From Arenicella sp. (GTDB taxonomy: Bacteria > Pseudomonadota > Gammaproteobacteria > Arenicellales > Arenicellaceae), in the NCBI GenBank assembly GCA_023299895.1, contig JALZWI010000075.1, positions 1-11,396 on the forward strand: DNA of 11,396 nucleotides. The letters run 5' to 3'. The notes beneath the pieces were generated by a model. The model was not told the DNA's origin and did no database searches. It saw only the letters and a list, made by a program, of their open reading frames with translations. This document shows, in pieces, positions 6,329 to 11,396 of the stretch; within the stretch, counting starts at the first letter, position 1, and every line of letters begins with the position of its first letter. The position numbers were made by a program, and so were the translations under genes.

Positions 6329-8593
6329 ATGACATTTTCGAAGATATTAACCAGCGCAGCCTTTGCAAGTTTATTCACCATTGCATTGACTCCGACAATA
6401 TCATTCTCCCAAGGTTCAACTGAAACTATCAGTAAACCTAAAGGCGCTATTGGAACTGGCAGTGTTAATGCAGGACAGGCAAAGCCAAATTCATTTTGGT
6501 GGCCTGATCAACTAGACCTAAGTGCATTACGCGACCACGATTCGCGATCAAACCCTCTAGGTGAAGACTTTGATTACGCCGAAGAATTCAAAAATCTTGA
6601 TATACAAGCCGTAAAACAAGATATTGATACGCTATTAACAACCTCACAAGATTGGTGGCCAGCCGATTTTGGAAACTATGGTCCATTTTTTATCCGCATG
6701 ACTTGGCACAGTGCAGGCACTTACCGCACCCTTGATGGTCGAGGTGGTGGTGATGGTGGTCAGCAACGTTTCAACCCTTTGAACAGTTGGCCTGATAATG
6801 CCAATTTAGATAAAGCTCGTCGACTGCTGTGGCCAGTTAAACAGAAATATGGTCATGCTTTATCTTGGGCTGATTTAATCATTTTAGCCGGTAATGTATC
6901 GCTAGAAAACATGGGCTTTGAAACCTATGGTTTTGCCGGTGGTCGAGCTGATGATTGGGAACCAGATTTAGTATATTGGGGCCCGGAATTAGAGATGCTG
7001 GCAAGTGATCGCCATGAACAAGACGGTGAACTAGAACGGCCTCTTGGCGCTACACATATGGGTTTAATCTATGTTAACCCTGAAGGCCCAATGGGCAAAC
7101 CTGATCCACTCGGTTCCGCAAAAAACATTCGTGTTGCCTTTACCCGTATGGCAATGACTGATGAAGAAACACTCGCGTTGATTGCAGGTGGTCACACCTT
7201 TGGCAAAATGCATGGCGCACATAAACCAAGCGATTGTGTCGGTGACGACCCCGCAGCCTCAGGCGTTGAAGAGCAAGGCCTTGGCTGGAAGAGCACATGT
7301 GGCAAAGGTCACTCAGAAGATACCGTCACAAGTGGTATAGAAGGTGCATGGACACAAGCGCCAACACAATGGACAACTTTATATCTTTCTAATCTACTAA
7401 ACTTTGAATGGGAACAAACCGCTAGCCCAGCAGGTGCGATTCAGTGGGTGCCAACAAATAAATCATTACATAGCACTGTGCCTGACGCTCATGTTGCTGA
7501 CAAACTTAACCCTCCAGTTATGACAACGGCCGACCTTGCATTAAAATTTGATCCAGAGTACAAGAAAATTGCCGAACGTTTTCTCGCTGACCCAGCAGAG
7601 TACCAGCTCGCATTTGCCAAAGCATGGTACAAGCTAACCCATCGTGATATGGGGCCTCGCATCCGTTACCTTGGAAGCGAAATACCTACTGAAGAGTTAA
7701 TCTGGCAAGACCCAATTTCTGCACCCGATCATGCATTAATAAGTAACCGTAACATTGCCTCTCTGAAAAAACAGATTCTTGATTCAGGTTTAACAACACA
7801 AGAATTAGTACGCACAGCTTGGGCATCTGCATCAACGTTTAGAGCGAGCGATATGCGCGGTGGGGCAAATGGTGCTCGAATCGCATTAGCACCACAAAAA
7901 GATTGGGATGCCAATAATCCCGTTGAAATTTCTAAAGTTATTAGCTCATTAACCTCTATTCAAGGTGACTTTGGTAAACCAGTTTCTTTAGCCGACCTTA
8001 TTGTGCTAGGCGGTGTAGCTGCTATCGAACAATCAGCAAAAGAAGCAGGCATCGACATTACAGTGCCATTTGAACCTGGCCGCGGTGATGCAACTCAAGA
8101 GCAAACAGACATCAACTCTTTTGAGCTGCTAAAACCAACTGCCGACGCATTTCGAAACTATTTTGATGCCGACTCAAGCTATCGCTCACCAACTGAAATG
8201 TTAATTGATAAGTCAGACCAACTTAACTTAACAGTCCCTGAGATGACTGTGTTAATCGGGGGCATGAGAGCACTCGGAGCAAATACCGACGGATCAATGA
8301 ATGGCGTTTTGACCGATAATCCTGGCACTTTAAGTAATGACTTTTTCGTTAACTTGCTCGACATGTCTACCGAGTGGAAAAAGACTGATACTGAAGGTTT
8401 GTATGAAGGTGTTGACCGAACAACTGGCGTAAAAAAGTATACAGCGACGCCCGTTGATTTAATCTTTGGCTCAAACACTGACCTGCGTGCCGTGGCTGAA
8501 GTTTATGCTTACAATAATGCGCAACAGCGTTTTATAAATGACTTTGTCGCTGCATGGAACAAAGTCATGACGTTGGATCGTTTCGATCTGTAG
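6329..8593 (+). CDS. katG: Catalase-peroxidase with signal peptide (periplasmic KatG/KatP type)
   Basis: This is a haem enzyme that breaks down hydrogen peroxide by catalase and peroxidase reactions. It is 754 residues, slightly longer than cytoplasmic KatG because of an N-terminal export signal: MTFSK, a hydrophobic core to about residue 25, and probable cleavage after SFS (27). The distal haem site [11 protein letters not shown] has Arg123, Trp126 and His127. Trp126, Tyr248 (LIYVNPEGP) and Met274 (TRMAMTDEE) match the Met-Tyr-Trp covalent adduct needed for catalase activity. The proximal haem ligand is His289 in GGHTFGK, and Trp341 matches its usual partner. Spacing between these residues matches M. 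tuberculosis KatG. The inactive C-terminal duplicate domain runs from about 450 to 754. ACAGGA (6315-6320) is a good ribosome-binding site, eight bases before ATG. It is a single gene with its own terminator. Export would place it in the periplasm, as for KatP. Confidence 0.95.
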   Translation: MTFSKILTSAAFASLFTIALTPTISFSQGSTETISKPKGAIGTGSVNAGQAKPNSFWWPDQLDLSALRDHDSRSNPLGEDFDYAEEFKNLDIQAVKQDIDTLLTTSQDWWPADFGNYGPFFIRMTWHSAGTYRTLDGRGGGDGGQQRFNPLNSWPDNANLDKARRLLWPVKQKYGHALSWADLIILAGNVSLENMGFETYGFAGGRADDWEPDLVYWGPELEMLASDRHEQDGELERPLGATHMGLIYVNPEGPMGKPDPLGSAKNIRVAFTRMAMTDEETLALIAGGHTFGKMHGAHKPSDCVGDDPAASGVEEQGLGWKSTCGKGHSEDTVTSGIEGAWTQAPTQWTTLYLSNLLNFEWEQTASPAGAIQWVPTNKSLHSTVPDAHVADKLNPPVMTTADLALKFDPEYKKIAERFLADPAEYQLAFAKAWYKLTHRDMGPRIRYLGSEIPTEELIWQDPISAPDHALISNRNIASLKKQILDSGLTTQELVRTAWASASTFRASDMRGGANGARIALAPQKDWDANNPVEISKVISSLTSIQGDFGKPVSLADLIVLGGVAAIEQSAKEAGIDITVPFEPGRGDATQEQTDINSFELLKPTADAFRNYFDADSSYRSPTEMLIDKSDQLNLTVPEMTVLIGGMRALGANTDGSMNGVLTDNPGTLSNDFFVNLLDMSTEWKKTDTEGLYEGVDRTTGVKKYTATPVDLIFGSNTDLRAVAEVYAYNNAQQRFINDFVAAWNKVMTLDRFDL

Positions 8594-8639
8594 TCTAACT
8601 ATATAGATCATTTCTACCTTGCAACAATAGCTTGGCCGG

Positions 8640-8685
8640 AATAATAAAAAACCAGCTGTGTTTGACAGCTGGTTTTTTTATTATT
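8640..8685 (+). terminator. Rho-independent terminator of the catalase-peroxidase gene
   Basis: The core stem ACCAGCTGT (8651-8659) pairs with ACAGCTGGT (8665-8673) around the loop GTTTG. It is extended by an A6 tract on the left and a T7 tract on the right, then AATAAT/ATTATT. The T-run after the stem gives termination on the plus strand, 47 bp after the stop codon, and the A-tract could make it bidirectional. Confidence 0.92.
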
Positions 8686-9072
8686 GCAGACAACCTTGTT
8701 TTTTTATACCGTTTGGCAACGCAGACAATAAAACGTATTTTTTTGGTAGATGATCATTGATTTAGTTTCAGTATCACAACGATACAAAGTACTGCCAAGT
8801 TAACTATTTATAGCCTAGTTCAATTATAGTAATAAAACTCATATTACCACCCTACTACATTATTCCGACACTTATTTTATAGTGCAGAGTCGGGTCCAAA
8901 AAAATCGTAGTTTGCTACGGAAGAGCCGTATTCATTCCCAGAGTAGAGAATTGCCAAATAAAAAATAAACCAGGCTGCATTCCAGCTTAGCTGCTCGCAG
9001 TCGCATTAGATTTCGATCATTTGAGGCTATTTTCAGAGCAGATGATGAGGTTTTTAGGTTGGCTGATACCCA
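8686..9072. other. Structured spacer between catalase-peroxidase and amidohydrolase
   Basis: No convincing gene is visible on the plus strand. A minus-strand open frame overlaps part of it (stop at 8934-8932) and runs back into the amidohydrolase start; it resembles no family I know and is not called. The region contains a minus-strand terminator-like hairpin (8898-8919) and a nested inverted repeat at 8975-9000: CTGC/GCAG outside, and CAGCT-T-AGCTG (8983-8993) inside. Such nested palindromes occur in recombination sites and dispersed repeats, but no known att or attC consensus is recognisable. Confidence 0.5.
8898..8919 (-). terminator. Small terminator-like hairpin facing left
   Basis: On the minus strand CGTAG-CAAA-CTACG (8919-8906) is followed by one A and a run of seven T. 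The stem is only 5 bp, so termination would be weak to moderate. It lies 12 bp after the stop of an unassigned minus-strand frame, so it may end a minus-strand transcript from the right. Confidence 0.45.
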
Positions 9073-9101
9073 TTGATTTAGATGAATATGGGGTTTATGC
9101 T
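9073..9101 (+). promoter_or_regulatory. Possible promoter of the amidohydrolase gene
   Basis: TTGATT (9073-9078) and TATGCT (9096-9101) are each 4/6 matches to the sigma70 boxes with an ideal 17-bp spacer. They would give a leader of about 45 bases. An AGG (9143-9145) nine bases before ATG 9155 is the likely ribosome-binding site. Confidence 0.4.
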
Positions 9102-9154
9102 TCCTAATACCACATCTAACGGATACGCCAGCTTTTGACGGCAGGTATACGCAA

Positions 9155-10831
9155 ATGAAAATACACACCATTAGTGCCCTATTATTGCTAACTGCCACTT
9201 TGTTGGCTTGTTCCAAATCGGAAGTGCCAGAGGACGTAGCTCAGGTTGAACCCGCTCAATCCGAAGGCGCCGATTGGATACTGACTAACGGCAAAATACT
9301 TACTGCCGACCTCGATTTTTCAATTGTTGAAGCACTCGCCATCGAAGATGGCCGAATTGTCGCTGTGGGCACAAACGACGAAGTTATGACACACCAGGGT
9401 TCAAATACCGAACTAACCGATTTGGCGGGTCAAACAATAGTACCCGGTCTTATCGACAATCATATGCATTTTGTGCGCGCCACACTGCAGTGGCATCGAC
9501 AAGTTCGCTGGGACGGCCTGCACTCTCGTGAGCAAGCCCTGCAAATGCTTAAAGAACGAGCCGACAGTCTGCCCGAAGGTGAGTGGGCCATAGTGGTTGG
9601 TGGCTTTATTTTTGAGCAATTTCACGACAACAGTGCTCCTTTCACAGCGGCTGAGCTGGATGCGCTTATCCCCGATAGACCCGTGTATATTCAAAACGCT
9701 TATGTGGAAGCCTTTGTAAACACCTTAGCCATGCAAGAGGCTGGCATAACAGCCCAGTCAGTAGTTAATGAGCGAGGCTCTGTTGCCACAGATGAAAATG
9801 GTCAGCCAACAGGCCACCTTATCGGCTCTGCCATAAATTTGGCCTTGCAACACTTGCCAGAGGTCGCCGATGACCGCTGGGATGAAAGCGTAGCCTTAAC
9901 TGTAGAAAGCTTATTAGCTATGGGCCTAACGGCGGTATACGATGTGGGTGGGGCAACCGTAAAGCCTTCGTACTACGAGGCGGTCAAACGCGTAGCGGAA
10001 GCCGACAATCTTGAAATGCGTGTTTTCTATACACTCAGCCCACAAAATAGTTCAGCGAGAACGCCTGAAGACACCATTCGCGAAATGCAAAACAACACAC
10101 CCGATAACCAAGGCGTGCATTTTGCTCAGTTTGGTTATGGTGAAACTGTTTACAGACCGCTTCGGGCCAATCCATTTACGCTTTCCGATGAAAATCGACA
10201 GCACTTTAAGAACATTGTTATTACCGCCGTGGAAAATGGTTGGCAGCTTAATGAACACGCAGCACGCGAGAATAAAATTCAGGCCGTGCTCGATGTAATT
10301 GAAGAAGTGGCCGAAACCCATCCGCAACTTCTGGATATGCGATTTACCCTAGCTCACACCAATGGTATGTCTAAAGAATCAATCGAACGCGCTATGGCAT
10401 TGGGTATGATCTTTGCCACCCATAGTTCGAGCCGTAGTATTACAACGCAAACCTACGAATCCGGTCATACTCAACCTCCGATTCGCACTATCAATGAAAT
10501 GGGCGGCATATGGGGTTTGGGTTCCGATTCCACTACATCAAACAGCCCTAACCCCTTCCATACCATTGGTTGGGTAGTTACTGGCCATTCCGCTTCAGGC
10601 AAGCAGACCTTCTTTGAAACCACTTCGCGCGAAGAAGCTTTAATTGCACACACGCGCACCAACGGTTACAGCCTGTTCCGTGAGGACCATATCGGTAGTT
10701 TAGAAACCGGCAAGCTTGCAGACTTTGTCGTACTAAACGACGACTATATGACCGTGCCCGCGGAAGAAATCAAAGACCTTTTTTCTGTGATGACAATCAT
10801 TAATGGAAAAATCGTTTACACCGCAGAATAG
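9155..10831 (+). CDS. Lipoprotein amidohydrolase, Amidohydro_3/YtcJ-like
   Basis: This is a metal-dependent hydrolase of the amidohydrolase superfamily (558 residues); the substrate is unknown. A lipoprotein signal peptide ends in the lipobox LLAC with the lipidated Cys19. Ser at +2 favours the outer membrane. The N-terminal small beta domain (about 38-95) has ADWILTNGKILTAD and the LAIEDGRIVAVG turn. The barrel opens with VPGLIDNHMHF, with the metal-binding HxH at His103 and His105. Later expected ligands are His368 (LNEHAAREN), His401 (LAHTNG) and Asp458 (GLGSDSTTS), and the C-terminal cap ends GKLADFVVLNDDYMTVP...IINGKIVYTAE. The usual K-x-x-x-DG strand of YtcJ proteins appears replaced by AQFGYGE (about 324-330), suggesting a divergent subfamily. 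Its GC content looks slightly above that of several neighbours. It stands alone between a terminator and an IS element. Confidence 0.88.
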   Translation: MKIHTISALLLLTATLLACSKSEVPEDVAQVEPAQSEGADWILTNGKILTADLDFSIVEALAIEDGRIVAVGTNDEVMTHQGSNTELTDLAGQTIVPGLIDNHMHFVRATLQWHRQVRWDGLHSREQALQMLKERADSLPEGEWAIVVGGFIFEQFHDNSAPFTAAELDALIPDRPVYIQNAYVEAFVNTLAMQEAGITAQSVVNERGSVATDENGQPTGHLIGSAINLALQHLPEVADDRWDESVALTVESLLAMGLTAVYDVGGATVKPSYYEAVKRVAEADNLEMRVFYTLSPQNSSARTPEDTIREMQNNTPDNQGVHFAQFGYGETVYRPLRANPFTLSDENRQHFKNIVITAVENGWQLNEHAARENKIQAVLDVIEEVAETHPQLLDMRFTLAHTNGMSKESIERAMALGMIFATHSSSRSITTQTYESGHTQPPIRTINEMGGIWGLGSDSTTSNSPNPFHTIGWVVTGHSASGKQTFFETTSREEALIAHTRTNGYSLFREDHIGSLETGKLADFVVLNDDYMTVPAEEIKDLFSVMTIINGKIVYTAE

Positions 10832-10874
10832 TACAACCCCTATCTAGCAGATGACGGTCTTTGGTATATCTAAA

Positions 10875-10904
10875 GGGTGTTGTCAGACAAATTTTAACAC
10901 GCCC
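10875..10904. repeat. Probable terminal inverted repeat of the IS6 element
   Basis: The segment begins GGGTGTTGTCAGACAAATTT and ends AACACGCCC. Within it GTGTT (10877-10881) and AACAC (10896-10900) are complementary. Only one end of the element is visible, so its identity as the terminal repeat rests on position and on the leading GG. Confidence 0.5.
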
Positions 10905-10930
10905 ATAAAACCCAAAATTTAGAACTTTCC

Positions 10931-10999
10931 CTACCCAGCACAAAGCCCTCTCCATTCGGAAAGTGAATTGCTTCTCTGCTGTTTGAAAATATCTCGCTT
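10931..10999 (-). pseudogene. Cut-off C-terminal tail of the IS6 transposase
   Basis: Directly after the TAA at 11002-11000 the same frame stays open for 22 codons (KRDIFKQQRSNSLSEWRGLC, then AG) to a TAG at 10933-10931. The R--FK--R---L-EWR pattern is the normal end of this IS6 transposase subfamily, which follows the HFN-xRHL motif without a stop. The full-length frame is therefore interrupted by one in-frame stop codon. Confidence 0.75.
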
Positions 11000-11396
11000 T
11001 TATAAATGTCGCTGGTGGTTAAAGTGGTTGTAAATTTGTGAATGGATACTGGTGAAAATCTGTAACGTCACACCATTCTTAAATTTTTGCATCGACCTTT
11101 CCTTTCGCCTAAATGGGAGGTGCGAGTTTTCACAGGCGTTATTTAAGTAGACTTCAGTTTCTTGCAAGCTTGGGCATTGAATCGCCTTCAAAGCGGCGCC
11201 GTATGAGCGTAGTTTATCCGTAACGATTTGTTTCGGCGCACCGTGCTTTCGCATCGTTTTCTTAAGAAATTTCAACGCTTCATCTTTGTTACGGCGCTTA
11301 CTTACGTAGCATTCGAGTACTTCGCCTTCATGATCTATTGCTCGCCATAAATAGTGTAGCTCTCCATTAATCTTCACGAAAACCTCATCCATATGC
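11000..11396 (-). CDS. IS6-family transposase, partial and with premature stop
   Basis: This is a DDE transposase that moves the IS by cointegrate formation. The frame is open from the right edge to TAA 11002-11000; the first in-window ATG (11392-11390) is the internal H-MDEVFVK motif, not the real start, so the N-terminal HTH region lies outside. Numbering from that methionine, the catalytic residues are Asp2 (MDEVFVKINGE), Asp59 (IVTDKLRSYGAA) and Glu88 (NNACENSHLPFRRKER), all present. LYRA-like YLWRAIDHEG (14-23) and NHFNHQRHL (122-130) are further family marks. The protein stops at HL, 22 codons short of the family's usual C-terminus, which is still encoded downstream. The catalytic core is whole, but the loss of the tail makes activity doubtful. 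Confidence 0.88.
   Translation of the reverse strand, partial: HMDEVFVKINGELHYLWRAIDHEGEVLECYVSKRRNKDEALKFLKKTMRKHGAPKQIVTDKLRSYGAALKAIQCPSLQETEVYLNNACENSHLPFRRKERSMQKFKNGVTLQIFTSIHSQIYNHFNHQRHL

Larger units (their letters stand above)
10875..11396 (-). mobile_element. IS6-family insertion sequence, partial (runs off right edge)
   Basis: The transposase frame and its flank define an IS6-type element of which about 520 bp lie in the window; whole elements are typically 0.7-0.9 kb. The end is placed at the GG-beginning sequence GGGTGTTGTCAGACAAATTT (10875-10894), because IS6 ends start with GG and this lies 56 bp outside the conserved transposase C-terminus. If exact, the adjacent 8 bp TATCTAAA (10867-10874) would be one copy of the target duplication. 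The other end is not in the window, so the boundary is provisional. Confidence 0.7.

Noticed and set aside
8706..8744. Possible second terminator: ATACCGTTT pairing with AAACGTAT before a T-run
   Set aside because: The stem has a bulge and a loop of about 16 bases, far weaker than the hairpin at 8640-8685.
8932..9216. Minus-strand 94-residue open frame overlapping the amidohydrolase start
   Set aside because: No family was recognised and it overlaps the well-supported lipoprotein signal peptide on the other strand. It is kept only as context for the hairpin at 8898-8919.
9413..9694. Minus-strand 93-residue open frame, and similar frames at 10052-10327, 10471-10662, 8179-8478 and 4708-5061
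   Set aside because: Each lies wholly inside a well-supported gene on the opposite strand and has no recognisable family or ribosome-binding site.
8686..11396. Composite transposon with IS6 copies on both sides of the amidohydrolase
   Set aside because: No sequence like the IS end (GGGTGTTGTCAGACAA) or a transposase fragment is visible between 8686 and 9154, so only one flanking IS can be supported.

Overview
The window looks like the chromosome of an AT-leaning, probably aquatic gammaproteobacterium. A DusC-type tRNA-dihydrouridine synthase and a RoxA/YcfD-type ribosomal oxygenase occur together, and both are typical of Gammaproteobacteria. The species cannot be named from this sequence. 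No tRNA, rRNA or CRISPR array was recognised.

Left part (1-2615, all genes on the minus strand). The N-terminal part of an AIM24/TIGR00266-family protein runs off the left edge. Next to it is the decayed, doubly truncated remnant of a short-chain dehydrogenase/reductase (about 420-826), bordered by a hexanucleotide tandem repeat and a perfect 13-bp inverted repeat. Then come a small exported DUF6152-like protein (998-1432), a short intergenic region holding two diverged copies of one repeat, and dusC (1671-2615).

Centre (2702-5757, plus strand). A good sigma70-type promoter, flanked and overlapped by a duplicated operator-like 14-mer, drives four closely packed genes: an Xre/DUF2384 antitoxin, a long-form RES-domain toxin (family activity: NAD+ phosphorylase), roxA (Fe(II)/2-oxoglutarate arginine hydroxylase of ribosomal protein L16) and a nitroreductase-family flavoprotein. 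The gaps are 7, 5 and 8 bp, so the toxin-antitoxin pair and the two redox enzymes are probably one transcription unit. This is the most unusual arrangement in the window.

Right part (5758-11396). A long AT-rich spacer precedes a catalase-peroxidase that carries a signal peptide, so it is probably periplasmic (KatP-like), and that gene ends in a strong hairpin terminator. A second structured, unexplained spacer (8686-9154) leads to a lipoprotein amidohydrolase of the Amidohydro_3/YtcJ type. Forty-three bases after that gene an IS6-family insertion sequence begins and runs off the right edge. Its transposase reading frame is cut by a premature stop codon 22 codons before the family's usual end. 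The remnant SDR, the repeats, the toxin-antitoxin pair and the IS mark this as a partly accessory, rearranged stretch around conserved housekeeping genes.
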